A stretch of 64,000 nucleotides of DNA from Rhizobium sp. NRK18 (GCF_024385575.1 NZ_JANFMV010000001.1:248001-312000), one strand, 5' to 3'. Shown: positions 47,159 to 56,578, counted from the first letter of the stretch. Numbers and translations: made by a program. The notes: generated by a model not told the origin, from the sequence alone.

Positions 47159-48145
47159 TCACGGACCGAACCTGTCCCGCCATGCCGGCTGCGCGCCGGG
47201 GTGGGGCAGGGTGGTCGCCTCGTAGACACCGCGGGCCACCGCCCGCGCCATGACTGCCGTCGCCAGGTGGCAAAGTTCCAGATAATCGGCCATTGCCTCG
47301 AGCGGTTTCTCGCCGGTCGCTGCCGAAAACACCGTGTCGCCGTCGAGCGGCAGGTGGGCCGGCAGGATTGCCCGCGCGATCCCGTCCTGCGCCATGATCG
47401 CCAGCCGGTAGGCCTGCTGTTTCGACAGCGCCGCATCGGTGACGACGGCGCCGATCGTCGTCGCGGTTTCCTGCATGCCCTTCAGCCGGAAGGCTGTGTG
47501 GTCTTCGTTGAACGTTGGCGGCAGGCCAAGTCCGCCGAATTCACTCCTCTGTTCGAAAGGCGCTGCCCAGAAATGCGCGCCTCTGCCGATCGTCGGCGAG
47601 CCCAGTGCATTGACGGCGGCGATTGCGCCGATCCGGTATCCCTTCGATGAGACAGCGCTCGCCGACCCCAGCCCTCCCTTGACGCTCGCCGTCGTCGCGC
47701 CCGTCCCTGCGCCGACACTGCCAAGCGGGAAATGCCCGCCGGCGGCAAGACATGCCGCCTCGCCCATGTCGCGATAGGGCGAATGCCGGCCCCAATCCTT
47801 GTTGCCGCCATTCAGGAGGTCCATCAGGATGGCCTGCGGGACGATTGGTACCCGGACCGGCCCGACCGGAAAGCCGCGTCCGGCAGCGCGCAAGGCCGCC
47901 TGCACGCCGCCTGCCGCATCGAGGCCGAAGGCGGAGCCGCCGGACAGCACGAAGGCGTCTACCTCGCAGACCGTCATGCCCGGATCGAGAAGCGTGGTGT
48001 CGCGCGTGCCCGGGGCGCCGCCGAGCGTGATACCGGACCCGGTGACCGCGTGATCGAAGAGGATGACGGTGACGCCGGAGGCAAGCGCAACATCCGTGGC
48101 ATGGCCGACGGTGACACCCGCGATGTCTGTGATGAGATTGCGCAT
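47159..48145 (-). CDS. P1-family (DmpA/S58) peptidase
   Basis: A 328-residue self-cleaving Ntn-hydrolase-like aminopeptidase. Family features: NLITDIAGVTVGHATD, the VLSGGSAFGLDAAGGV motif and the internal nucleophile region GAGTGATTASVKGGLGSAS. Members release N-terminal residues from peptides or act on beta-peptides. ATG 48145 has a perfect AGGGAGG upstream and is preferred over the open frame to 48208. It converges with the SulP gene, 18 bp between stops. Confidence 0.9.
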   Translation of the reverse strand: MRNLITDIAGVTVGHATDVALASGVTVILFDHAVTGSGITLGGAPGTRDTTLLDPGMTVCEVDAFVLSGGSAFGLDAAGGVQAALRAAGRGFPVGPVRVPIVPQAILMDLLNGGNKDWGRHSPYRDMGEAACLAAGGHFPLGSVGAGTGATTASVKGGLGSASAVSSKGYRIGAIAAVNALGSPTIGRGAHFWAAPFEQRSEFGGLGLPPTFNEDHTAFRLKGMQETATTIGAVVTDAALSKQQAYRLAIMAQDGIARAILPAHLPLDGDTVFSAATGEKPLEAMADYLELCHLATAVMARAVARGVYEATTLPHPGAQPAWRDRFGP

Positions 48146-48337
48146 AAGCCTCCCTGCGACCCGCTTTTTTGCTGTTCCAACCATGCTCGCGTGCGCCGCA
48201 AATGGCAAATGTGGAGGCGGCCCGCCTGACCGCCCTGCCGGGGGTCGTATTCTCGCCGCGGGCTTATGGTTAATAGTCGGTTATCGAGCACTCTGACGCC
48301 AAAACCCGAAATCCCCCCACCATTTCAATCACTTACG

Positions 48338-48395
48338 TTTTTTTGAATTTTTTCTGACGAGTTGTGTTGACTTGATTTGGGTGGTGGGCTTATAA
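48338..48395 (+). promoter_or_regulatory. Very strong rRNA-type promoter with UP-like tract
   Basis: TTGACT (48367-48372), exactly 17 bases, TTATAA (48390-48395). A T/A-rich tract at 48338-48353 occupies the position of an UP element, and the discriminator is G/C-rich (GCTGCG). This is the strongest visible promoter in the window and is of stable-RNA type, but only a truncated tRNA lies downstream. Confidence 0.75.
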
Positions 48396-48405
48396 GCTGC
48401 GTCAC

Positions 48406-48473
<68 letters not shown>

Positions 48474-48488
48474 CCAGCACAAATACAT

Positions 48489-48515
48489 AACCGCTCCTCG
48501 CTAGGGGCGGTTTTT
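48489..48515 (+). terminator. Rho-independent terminator after the truncated tRNA
   Basis: AACCGCTCC (48489-48497) pairs with GGGGCGGTT (48504-48512), one T-G wobble, and five T residues follow. The predicted transcript from the promoter would be about 113 bases. Confidence 0.85.
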
Positions 48516-48658
48516 GCGTTCAGGGGGGCGACGACCCGCCGGAAAGCTAAACTGTGCCACCCGGCAATCCCGGACATGGATGACACCAAGGCTGTTGCGC
48601 CTCAGTGTCGTCCGTTTTCAGGTGCCCTCCGCATCGGATCCCAAGCGCCGGCTGAGGG

Positions 48659-49732
48659 TCAGTTCATCCGTCGTCCTGTTTCGGTGTCAAAGAGATGCAC
48701 GGCGGACGGATTGCCCGAGAGATGGATCCGTTCTCCGACCGCGACGTCGGCGTTGCGGTCGAATTCGACGGAGAACATCTGTCCGTCGGCCATCTCGACA
48801 TAGGCGAATGTCTGGCTGCCGAGGCGTTCCGCCACCGAGATTTCACCCTCGAACCAGGCGTCTTCGGGCTGGCAGGCTTTCAGGTCGTTCGGCCGGATCC
48901 CGAATGTGATGGCCCCGGAGAGGGCCTGCGTGTTCGGCAGCCGGAATTGCCTGCCCAGAGCGCTGATCACGATGCCTCCCTGATCGCTCGGAGTTGCTGT
49001 GGCCTCGACGGTGTTCATGGTCGGGCTGCCGATGAAGCGTGCGACGAACAGGCTGGCCGGCCTGTGATAAAGCTCCAGAGGCGCCCCCATCTGCTCGATC
49101 CGGCCGCCATTCATGACCACGATCCTGTCCGCCAGCGTCATGGCCTCGACCTGATCATGCGTCACATAGACCGTGGTCGCCTTCATCCGCTTGTGCAGCT
49201 TAGCGATCTCCAGACGCATCTCGACCCGCAGCGCCGCATCCAGGTTGGAGAGCGGCTCATCGAACAGGAAGGCCGAAGGCTCGCGCACGATTGCCCTCCC
49301 CATTGCGACGCGCTGCCTCTGTCCACCCGACAACTGGGCGGGCCGTCGGTCCAGAAACGGTTGGATCTTGAGGATGTCGGCCGCGTTCGCCACGCGGCTT
49401 TCCGTCGATGCCTGATCTGCGCCGCGCATCTTCAGCCCGAAGGCCATGTTCTCGTGTACGCTCATATGCGGGTAGAGGGCGTAGTCCTGGAAGACCATGG
49501 CAATGTCGCGCTCGGACGGCGGCAGGGCGTTCACGACCTTGCCGGCGATTTCGAGTTCGCCGCCACTGATCTCCTCTAGGCCGGCGATCATGCGCAGAAG
49601 CGTGGACTTTCCGCAGCCGGACGGCCCGACAAGCACGAGAAACTCGCCACTCTCTATCTCGATGTCGACGCCGTGGATGACCTCCACCGCTCCGTAGGCC
49701 TTGCGAAGCTGCCGCAAAGAAATCGCGCTCAA
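48659..49732 (-). CDS. Sugar ABC transporter ATP-binding protein (UgpC/MalK type)
   Basis: A 357-residue ATPase with the C-terminal regulatory OB domain. Walker A GPSGCGKSTLL, signature LSGGQRQRVAMGRAI, Walker B FLFDEPLSNLDAALR, H-loop VTHDQVEAM. The start is TTG 49732 (LSAISLRQL), with GAGAGAGGAAACC upstream; this gives the family N-terminus. It is transcribed away from the GntR gene and energises the permeases at 52830 and 53750. An ATPase divergent from its receptor and permease genes is less common. Confidence 0.93.
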   Translation of the reverse strand: MSAISLRQLRKAYGAVEVIHGVDIEIESGEFLVLVGPSGCGKSTLLRMIAGLEEISGGELEIAGKVVNALPPSERDIAMVFQDYALYPHMSVHENMAFGLKMRGADQASTESRVANAADILKIQPFLDRRPAQLSGGQRQRVAMGRAIVREPSAFLFDEPLSNLDAALRVEMRLEIAKLHKRMKATTVYVTHDQVEAMTLADRIVVMNGGRIEQMGAPLELYHRPASLFVARFIGSPTMNTVEATATPSDQGGIVISALGRQFRLPNTQALSGAITFGIRPNDLKACQPEDAWFEGEISVAERLGSQTFAYVEMADGQMFSVEFDRNADVAVGERIHLSGNPSAVHLFDTETGRRMN

Positions 49733-49760
49733 TCTGGTTTCCTCTCTCGTGCATTCAGGC

Positions 49761-49809
49761 TTGACGCCATTTATCAATATCATTATCGATAATGATAAAT
49801 GCACGTCAA
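49761..49809. promoter_or_regulatory. Divergent promoter region with GntR-type operator
   Basis: The centre is a 20-bp perfect palindrome TATCATTATCGATAATGATA (49778-49797). It lies between two inverted TTGACG elements (49761-49766 and, on the minus strand, 49809-49804) that can serve as divergent -35 boxes; on the minus strand GATAAT at 49787-49782 is spaced 16 bases. The likely binder is the adjacent GntR regulator, which would block both promoters. Confidence 0.7.
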
Positions 49810-49831
49810 GCAATTTAGAGAGCCAGCATCG

Positions 49832-50521
49832 ATGTCCTATTTCTCTGAGCGAGCGACCGGAAGAACCGCGGCGGGAAAGCCGGCGAAATCGGCGGCCGCG
49901 TTCAGTGCGCTCAAGCGGGAAATCATGCTCGGCCTGCTACCGGCGGGCGCCGCACTGACCGAGCTCGATCTGGCGGCGCATTTCGGCTGCAGTCAGGGCA
50001 CGGTCCGTGAAGCGCTTCTTCAGCTTCAGGAAGAGGGGCTTGTGCTTCGCAAAGGCCATCGCGGCACGCAGGTGTCCGAATGCACCGAAGCGGAAGCGAT
50101 CGAAATGTTCAAGGTGCGCCAGCAGATCGAATGCAGTGGCATTGTGCGGGCGCTCACCCATCCTTCACGCACGCTCGTCGCCGATCTGAAGGCGCTGCTG
50201 GCGGAGATGATAGATGCCGCCAGGGCCGATGACGAACTCGAGCTGGCCGCCCACGACCGGGAGTTCCATCGTCGCATCTTTCATGATGCCGATCTGCCGG
50301 CGCTCGACCCCATCCTGCACCGCTGCCTGATCCACAATCACCGCTTCAAGATCCTGCGCAGCAGCACGCCCCGCAATCTGGTGGCGACGGCGGAGCGGCA
50401 CGGATCGATCATCGAGGCGATCGAGCAGCAGGATCTTGGCCGTGCGCAAGAGGCCCTGCGCCACCATATCGCGACGATCGTCGAGTTCGGCCCCGACGTA
50501 TTTGTGGAACCCGCGCAATGA
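49832..50521 (+). CDS. GntR-family regulator (FadR/FCD type)
   Basis: A 229-residue regulator: winged-helix domain (residues 25-95, ALTELDLAAHFGCSQGTVREALLQLQEEGLV) and an all-helical FCD ligand domain with its metal-binding residues visible in DREFHRRIFHDA and the later HHIATIVEF. The ligand is probably a sugar acid or intermediate of this locus. ATG 49832 with AGAGAG upstream. The stop overlaps the esterase start (ATGA), so it heads the operon and is probably autoregulated. Confidence 0.92.
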   Translation: MSYFSERATGRTAAGKPAKSAAAFSALKREIMLGLLPAGAALTELDLAAHFGCSQGTVREALLQLQEEGLVLRKGHRGTQVSECTEAEAIEMFKVRQQIECSGIVRALTHPSRTLVADLKALLAEMIDAARADDELELAAHDREFHRRIFHDADLPALDPILHRCLIHNHRFKILRSSTPRNLVATAERHGSIIEAIEQQDLGRAQEALRHHIATIVEFGPDVFVEPAQ

Positions 50522-51504
50522 AGGCCGTAGACGCCACTTTTCCTTCGGATTTGTCCGTCGAAATGGCGGAACTGATGGCCCGTGTCCTGGCCGAGGACGG
50601 TCCGCAGCCGGATACGACCACGCTGGAGCCCGCCATCGGCAGGGCCCTTGCGGAAAACGCCAACCGGCGCTGGAATCGGGAGCTTCCCGAGATCGCCTCG
50701 CGCTCTTCGGTGATGCTGGAAGTCGACGACAATCTCGGAAGTGCTGCCCGTCGCATGGAGGTCATTGTGCCGGAGGACGCCGCTCCCGGCGCCATTCTCT
50801 TTGTTCACGGTGGCGGTTTCGCCTTCTGCAGCCCGGAAAGCCATGAACGATGCGCCCGCATTCTGGCGATCGAAAGCGGTCTTCCGGTCCTGGTGCCGGA
50901 CTATCGGCTTGCGCCCGAACACCCGTTCCCGTCAGGCCTCAAGGACTGTATTGCCGCATTGCGCCAGGCGTTTTCGGCAACCGCCGGCAGGGGTGTCGAG
51001 CCGGGGCCGCTTCTCATTGCCGGCGATTCTGCCGGCGCCAACCTCGCCCTTGCAGCCCTTTTGTATGAGCAGTCGGGCGGATTGCGCGGCGCGGATGGCG
51101 CTCTGCTGTTCTACGGAACCTACGACCGGGATTTCTGGACGGCTTCCTACCGGCAGTTTGCCGACGGTCCGGGCCTGACGACGGGCAAGATGGAGCGATA
51201 CTGGAACTGGTATGTCGACGCGGGAGACATGGAGCCGGACCTGCTCGCCACTCCGCTTCTCGCCAGCGATGCGCAACTGGCGGCCCTGCCGCCGCTGCAT
51301 CTGATGGCAGCGGGCATAGACCCCCTTCTTTCCGACAGCATTCGCCTGGCCGAACGCCTCGAAGCGGTGGGCCGTGCCGAACGGCTCATGATCGTTCCCG
51401 GCGTGACCCACGGATTTCTGCAGAACACCATCGACCTTGAGGCGGCGCGGGAGGCGCTCCGTCGGGCCGGCATGGATGCAAGACGGATGGCCTTGAAACT
51501 CTAG
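50518..51504 (+). CDS. Alpha/beta hydrolase of the hormone-sensitive lipase family
   Basis: A 328-residue cytoplasmic esterase. Oxyanion motif VHGGGFAFCSPESH (about 96), nucleophile motif IAGDSAGANLAL (about 168-178), Asp in GIDPLLSDS and His in GVTHGFLQ. It belongs to the GDSAG group, which cleaves short acyl esters. There is no signal peptide, so it works after uptake. Its position as the second gene of a sugar-transport operon suggests deacylation of the imported sugar or glycoside. Confidence 0.9.
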   Translation: MKAVDATFPSDLSVEMAELMARVLAEDGPQPDTTTLEPAIGRALAENANRRWNRELPEIASRSSVMLEVDDNLGSAARRMEVIVPEDAAPGAILFVHGGGFAFCSPESHERCARILAIESGLPVLVPDYRLAPEHPFPSGLKDCIAALRQAFSATAGRGVEPGPLLIAGDSAGANLALAALLYEQSGGLRGADGALLFYGTYDRDFWTASYRQFADGPGLTTGKMERYWNWYVDAGDMEPDLLATPLLASDAQLAALPPLHLMAAGIDPLLSDSIRLAERLEAVGRAERLMIVPGVTHGFLQNTIDLEAAREALRRAGMDARRMALKL

Positions 51505-51534
51505 CCATTCACCGAACGACAACAGGAGGAGTAC

Positions 51535-52734
51535 ATGACGTTCTGGAAGAAACTTGCGATGGGACTGACTCTCGCCGCATCGCTGGCAGCAGGTGCTGCG
51601 CACGCCGAAACCGTCCGGTTCTGGTATCACTTCGACAATCCGGAAAATCCGATGGATGATCTGGTCAAGAAGTTCGAAGCCGCCAATCCGGGCATCGAAA
51701 TCCAGGCCGAAAACGTGCCGTGGAACAGCTACTACGACACGCTCTACACGTCACTCGTCGGCGGCAATGCGCCGGATGCGGCGATGGTCAAGCTCTTTGC
51801 CCAGCCGCGGCTGATGGAAATGGGCGCTCTGGAGCCGATCGGCGACCGGATCGACGCCTGGCCCGGCAAGGCCGATCTGCTCGACAACCTGCTCAACCTG
51901 ACCAAGGCTTCGGACGGCAACCAGTATTACCTGCCGATCCAGTATGTGGTCCTCTATCTCTACTATCGTGCCGACCTGTTCGAGCAGGCCGGCCTGAAGC
52001 CGCCGGCGACCTGTGAAGATTTTCGCAATGCCGCCATCAAGCTGACCCATGCACCGGACACCTACGGTTTCGGCCTTCGTGGCGGCAAGGGCGGCTGGGA
52101 TCAGTGGGGCGCCTTTGTCCTTTCGCAGGGCGCTGAACTGAAGCCGGGTGGCCTGACGACCGACAAGGCGATCGCCGCCAACCAGTGGCTCATCGACCTC
52201 TTCCAGAAGGACAAGGTCATTCCTCCGTCCGCCCCCAATGACGGGTTCCAGGAAATCATCGGAGCCTTCAAGAGCGGCAAGACGGCCATGACGATTCATC
52301 ACATCGGCTCGTCGAATTCCATGGTTGAGGCCCTGGGAGACAAGGTGTCCGCGGTCCCGGTTCCGGAATGCGGCGGCGGACGCTGGACATCGTACGGGGA
52401 TGAATCGCTGGCGATCTTCTCCTCGTCGTCCGTCAAGGATGCGGCCTGGAAATGGATCTCCTTCCTTGCGGAAGGCGAAAACAACGTCGAGTTCAACAAG
52501 GCAACCGGCCAGATGACGGTGACGAAGAGCGGTTCTGAAAACTGGACGCTGCACCAGCGCCGTTTTGTCGACGCGACAGTCAATTCGCTGCCCTTCGCAC
52601 ATGTTCTGCCGCAGACCCCGGCCACCTCGGAATTCGTGAACACGGCCTGGCAGACCGCCATGCAGCAGGCGCTGACCGGCCAGATCACCTCCAAGGAAAT
52701 GATGGAACAGCTGCAGGCCCTGTTCGCCGAGTAA
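51535..52734 (+). CDS. Sugar ABC transporter substrate-binding protein
   Basis: A 399-residue periplasmic receptor of family 1 with a signal peptide (residues 1-24, ending AHA). Motifs include ETVRFWYHFDNPENPMDDLVKKFEAANPGIEIQ and PDAAMVKLFAQPRLMEMGALEPI. Ligand unknown; probably an oligosaccharide or glycoside, given the family. A perfect hairpin follows the stop codon, before the permease genes. Confidence 0.93.
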   Translation: MTFWKKLAMGLTLAASLAAGAAHAETVRFWYHFDNPENPMDDLVKKFEAANPGIEIQAENVPWNSYYDTLYTSLVGGNAPDAAMVKLFAQPRLMEMGALEPIGDRIDAWPGKADLLDNLLNLTKASDGNQYYLPIQYVVLYLYYRADLFEQAGLKPPATCEDFRNAAIKLTHAPDTYGFGLRGGKGGWDQWGAFVLSQGAELKPGGLTTDKAIAANQWLIDLFQKDKVIPPSAPNDGFQEIIGAFKSGKTAMTIHHIGSSNSMVEALGDKVSAVPVPECGGGRWTSYGDESLAIFSSSSVKDAAWKWISFLAEGENNVEFNKATGQMTVTKSGSENWTLHQRRFVDATVNSLPFAHVLPQTPATSEFVNTAWQTAMQQALTGQITSKEMMEQLQALFAE

Positions 52735-52744
52735 GTCCATTCGA

Positions 52745-52770
52745 GGGGTCCGCAGTGAACTGCGGACCCC
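52745..52770 (+). promoter_or_regulatory. REP-like hairpin between receptor and permease genes
   Basis: GGGGTCCGCAGT (52745-52756) and ACTGCGGACCCC (52759-52770) form a 12-bp perfect stem with a two-base centre. There is no T tract, so it is not a normal terminator. At this position such hairpins protect the receptor mRNA and lower permease expression. Confidence 0.6.
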
Positions 52771-52829
52771 GCAATCCGAAGTGGCGGCCACGGCCGTCTC
52801 ACACGTTCCCGGAAATCAAGATCGATCAC

Positions 52830-53753
52830 ATGCAGACGTCCGCCAACCCATCGTCCACAGGCGCCAGGATCGCCCCGCCGCTGTCATCCCGGCTCATGCC
52901 GTATGCGCTGCTGGCACCCGCTTTCGTGGTGACCCTGTTCATCGTCCTCTTTCCGATGGTTCAGGCGGTCTACACCAGTTTCTTCGATCTCATTCTCTGG
53001 AAGCCCAATGCCAGCCGCTTCGTCGGCTTCGGCAACTACGTCAAACTGCTGCAAGACAAGGTGTTCTGGATTTCGCTGGGACATACCGCGATCTGGATCG
53101 GGCTGACCGTCCCGCTTCAGATGGGGCTCGGCCTGATTACCGCTCTCCTGCTGAACCGCGAATTTCCGTGGCGCGGGCTGGCCCGAGCGCTGATCATCAT
53201 TCCGTGGGCGCTTCCGAGCGTGGTGATCGCCCTGATGTGGCGCTGGATCTACGATCCCAATACCGGCGTCCTCAACGACATTCTCATCTACCTTTCCATC
53301 GTCAAGCAGGCGGTTCCGTGGCTCGCCGATCCCGATCTGGCGCTGTATGCCATCATCGCGACATTGACCTGGCAAGGTTTTCCTTTCTTTGCGGTCATGA
53401 TCCTTGCCGGCCTGCAAGGCATCCCCAAGAGCCAGTACGAGGCGGCCTCGATCGACGGTGCGTCGTCATGGCGGCAGTTCCTGCACATCACACTGCCGGG
53501 CATCGCTCCGGTTCTCGGAACCGCCGGCCTGCTCCGCGTCATATGGGTCGCCAATTCGATGGACGTCATCTTCGTCATGACCGGCGGCGGGCCAGGCTAT
53601 GCCACGCATACCCTGCCGCTCTACTCCTTCATTCGCGCCCGCCAAAATCTGGATTTCGGCTACGGCACATCGATTGCCGTCACCTTCACGATCCTTCTTG
53701 GCGCCGTCGTCGCGCTCTATCTGATCCGGACCATGCGGGAGGTGGAACGATGA
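52830..53753 (+). CDS. Sugar ABC transporter permease (MalF type)
   Basis: A 307-residue membrane protein with six segments. EAA loop: YEAASIDGASSWRQFLHITLPGI. ATG 52830 (MQTSANPSSTGAR) is preferred; the open frame starts at 52755 but that would run into the hairpin after the receptor gene and has no fold-like residues. The stop overlaps the second permease by four bases. Confidence 0.9.
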   Translation: MQTSANPSSTGARIAPPLSSRLMPYALLAPAFVVTLFIVLFPMVQAVYTSFFDLILWKPNASRFVGFGNYVKLLQDKVFWISLGHTAIWIGLTVPLQMGLGLITALLLNREFPWRGLARALIIIPWALPSVVIALMWRWIYDPNTGVLNDILIYLSIVKQAVPWLADPDLALYAIIATLTWQGFPFFAVMILAGLQGIPKSQYEAASIDGASSWRQFLHITLPGIAPVLGTAGLLRVIWVANSMDVIFVMTGGGPGYATHTLPLYSFIRARQNLDFGYGTSIAVTFTILLGAVVALYLIRTMREVER

Positions 53754-54583
53754 ACAGGCCGTCCACGCTGAGGCGCATCCTGACCACCGACCTGCCGGTC
53801 CTGCTGATCGTGCTGTTCGCGATGGGACCGTTCGCCTGGATCATTCTGACGTCGCTGACGCCAAGCAAGGTTCTCGACGCTACGGGCGTTTCTCTCTCGC
53901 CATACGGCTGGAGCCTCGACAATTACGTCCGGCTGCTGCGGCAGACGTCGTTCCTCGGCAATATGCTGGACAGTCTCATCATTGCCGGCGGGACGGTGGT
54001 GCTCGGCCTCATCGTCTCGGTGACGGCGGCCTATGCGTTCTCGCGGTTCCGCTTCGCCGGGCGCAAGCTGTTCATGCTGCAGTTCCTGCTCATCAACATG
54101 TTCCCGGTGGTTCTGCTGATCCTTCCCCTGTTCATGGTCATGCGCAAGGTGGGCATTCTCGATACCCATATCGGACTGATCCTCGCCAACTCGACGGTTG
54201 CGATTCCGTTCGCGGTCTGGATGCTGACCAGCTATATCGGCGCCATCCCGAAAAGCCTCGACGAGGCCGCCATGATCGACGGCTGCTCGCGGCTGACGGC
54301 GCTGCGGCGCGTGGTCCTGCCGCTGACCATGCCGGGCATCATTTCGACCGGCATCTACATCTTCATCACGGCATGGAACGAGTATCTTTACGCGCTCACG
54401 CTCGGCGGGCGGAATGTTCGACCGGTGACCGTGGCGATCCAGACGCTGATCGGTGAATTCCAGATCGAATGGGGCCTGCTTTCGGCGGGTGCCGTCGTCG
54501 GCGCCATGCCGGCAACCATACTGTTCCTGATTGTCCAGCGCCGGCTGATCGGTGGCCTTACCCAGGGTGCCGTTAAGGGCTGA
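53750..54583 (+). CDS. Sugar ABC transporter permease (MalG type)
   Basis: A 277-residue membrane protein with six segments; EAA loop [23 protein letters not shown]. The start ATG 53750 overlaps the first permease (ATGA). Together with the receptor at 51535 and the ATPase at 48659 it forms a complete CUT1-type importer. The isomerase gene follows after 35 bp. Confidence 0.92.
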   Translation: MNRPSTLRRILTTDLPVLLIVLFAMGPFAWIILTSLTPSKVLDATGVSLSPYGWSLDNYVRLLRQTSFLGNMLDSLIIAGGTVVLGLIVSVTAAYAFSRFRFAGRKLFMLQFLLINMFPVVLLILPLFMVMRKVGILDTHIGLILANSTVAIPFAVWMLTSYIGAIPKSLDEAAMIDGCSRLTALRRVVLPLTMPGIISTGIYIFITAWNEYLYALTLGGRNVRPVTVAIQTLIGEFQIEWGLLSAGAVVGAMPATILFLIVQRRLIGGLTQGAVKG

Positions 54584-54618
54584 CGCTGTTCGCATATTCG
54601 AGAAGAAAGAGGACTGAA

Positions 54619-55500
54619 ATGAACCCCGTTGGGTTAATATCGATGCAGTATGCCAGGCCGTTCACGGCCGAGCACTTCCATCTGTTCGGGACCATGAAGG
54701 CGCTCGGCTACGATTTCGTCGAACTGCTGGTCCCCGAACCCGGCGAGATCGATGCTGCCGAGGCCAGGCGCGCGCTTGACGATGCGGGCTTGGGCGTCGT
54801 GCTGGCCGCTCGCGTCAACCTTGAACGCAACCTTTCCTCTGATGATCCGAAGGCGCATCGCAACGGGATCGAGTATCTCAAATATGCCGCCGACAGCGCC
54901 AAGGCGCTCGGAGCGACGATCGTCGGCGGCCCGTTGACCGGGAACCCGCTCGTCTTTGCGGGACGTGCTCCCAAGCCGGTCGACGAGGACGAAAGGCTGG
55001 CGCGCAAGGCACGGTGCGTCGCTGGACTGAAGGAGGCCGGAGACTATGCGGCTGAACGTGGCGTGACACTCGCCGTCGAGCCGCTCAACCGCTTCGAAAG
55101 CGATGTGCTGTGCACGACGCAGCAGGCTATCGAGCTTCTGGACGTGGTCGACCATCCAGCCGTCCAATTGATGCTCGACACCTTCCACATGCAAATGGAG
55201 GAGGCCAATCTTGCCGAAGCGATCCGGCTCGGTGGCGCGCGCCTCGTGCATTTCCAGGCCAATGAAAACCATCGCGGCTTTCCGGGAACCGGGTCGACCG
55301 ACTGGGTCGAGGTCTTCCGTGCGCTGAACGAGATCGGCTATCGCGGACCCGTCTCGCTGGAACCTTTCCGTCGCAATGACGATCGCTTCGGCGTGCCGTT
55401 CGCGCAATGGCGGCCGCCGCACGAGGACGAGAGCGCCCGGCTTCGGGAAAGCGCCTCCTTTATCAAGTCCCACATCGCTCTTACGGAATTTCGCAGATGA
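54619..55500 (+). CDS. Sugar phosphate isomerase/epimerase (xylose isomerase-like TIM barrel)
   Basis: A 293-residue TIM barrel protein. Metal-site residues are visible in AVEPLNRFESDV (Glu), LMLDTFHMQMEE (Asp and His), VHFQANENHRG and PVSLEPF (Glu). The family interconverts ketoses or keto-inositols. It is coupled to the dehydrogenase downstream (ATGA overlap). Pairing of this fold with a Gfo/Idh/MocA enzyme is typical of oxidation-isomerisation routes for glycosides or inositols. Confidence 0.88.
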   Translation: MNPVGLISMQYARPFTAEHFHLFGTMKALGYDFVELLVPEPGEIDAAEARRALDDAGLGVVLAARVNLERNLSSDDPKAHRNGIEYLKYAADSAKALGATIVGGPLTGNPLVFAGRAPKPVDEDERLARKARCVAGLKEAGDYAAERGVTLAVEPLNRFESDVLCTTQQAIELLDVVDHPAVQLMLDTFHMQMEEANLAEAIRLGGARLVHFQANENHRGFPGTGSTDWVEVFRALNEIGYRGPVSLEPFRRNDDRFGVPFAQWRPPHEDESARLRESASFIKSHIALTEFRR

Positions 55501-56492
55501 CATTGAAAATCGGCTGGATCGGTTGCGGCGTGCATGCAACCCAGATGCTTCTTCCTCAACTGGTGCGCCATGACGTCGAGATCGTCGCACTCTGCGATAT
55601 TGACGGTAACCGGCTGCAGTCGGCGGGCCGCCAATTCGGCGTCCAGACACTGACGAACAAGGCGGAAGACCTGATCAACACGCCCGGCATCGATGCCGTC
55701 GGCATGGCTGTCGGGCCGGACCAGCATCTGGCCTTCGGCAAGATGGCGCTCGAAAGAGGTCTGCCAGTGTTCATGGAAAAGCCGCCGTCGGGCAGTGCGG
55801 CCGGAGCAAGAGAGCTGCTCGCGGCCTCGGAAAAATCCGGCAAGCCGCTTCTCGTCGGTTTCATGAAGCGCTATTCGGCGGGCAACAAGATTGCGGCAAA
55901 CATCGTTCGCTCGGGGCAGTTCGGTTCCGTGCTGGGCCTGACCGGTTACTACATGACGGCGCCCGGCTATTTCGTCGGCAATGTCGACTATACCGGCTTC
56001 TTCCTGCACCACTGCGTGCACTACATGGACCTGGTCTCGTTCCTCGTTTCGCCGGTCAGCAAGCTGACGGCGCGCAAGGTGGAAAAGGAGCCCGGCAAGG
56101 TGCTCTTCCACATCAATTTCGATTTCGAATGCGGGGCGATCGGAACGGTCGCCATGGGCACGATCCAGTCGCGCGGTGCTCCCGTCGAACGGCTCGAGCT
56201 GATGGGCGATCACCAGCGCATCGAGGTGGACAACGTCATCGAAGTCCGCTGGAACCGGAACCCGCCCTTCAAGGTGGATGATCCCCAGGCGAGCCTCGTC
56301 GACGGCGTCGACAGCCTGACATGGAAGCCGAACTTCACGGCGGCGGCAAACGAGGATCCCAAGGGCTATCATTCTCTGCTTGCGGACGTCATTCCGGCGC
56401 TTCAGGGCAAGCAAACGCCGGCTCCCACCATCGCCGACGGCGTCATCGCAATGGAGCGTCTGGAGACGTTGCGGCGGGAGCTCGACCTCTAG
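55497..56492 (+). CDS. Gfo/Idh/MocA family NAD(P)-dependent dehydrogenase
   Basis: A 331-residue oxidoreductase. Rossmann motif IGWIGCGVHATQML (about 5-18) and the catalytic EKP motif in VFMEKPPSG (about 90). The second catalytic region is HHCVHYMDLVSFLV. Substrate is a sugar or sugar derivative. Start overlaps the isomerase stop by four bases. It is the last gene of the locus; the flavoprotein after it is on the other strand. Confidence 0.9.
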   Translation: MTLKIGWIGCGVHATQMLLPQLVRHDVEIVALCDIDGNRLQSAGRQFGVQTLTNKAEDLINTPGIDAVGMAVGPDQHLAFGKMALERGLPVFMEKPPSGSAAGARELLAASEKSGKPLLVGFMKRYSAGNKIAANIVRSGQFGSVLGLTGYYMTAPGYFVGNVDYTGFFLHHCVHYMDLVSFLVSPVSKLTARKVEKEPGKVLFHINFDFECGAIGTVAMGTIQSRGAPVERLELMGDHQRIEVDNVIEVRWNRNPPFKVDDPQASLVDGVDSLTWKPNFTAAANEDPKGYHSLLADVIPALQGKQTPAPTIADGVIAMERLETLRRELDL

Positions 56493-56578
56493 AATTGGGC
56501 GGGCAATCGGGGCTGCGGGCGGAACCAGGCTCGCGGCACTGCCGGGTTCGCCTGATCAAGGCCGTATCCCTCATGCGA

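Noticed and set aside
48659..56492. Mobile-element origin of the sugar locus
   Set aside because: No insertion sequence, transposase or inverted terminal repeats are seen, and the codon usage looks like that of the neighbours by eye.
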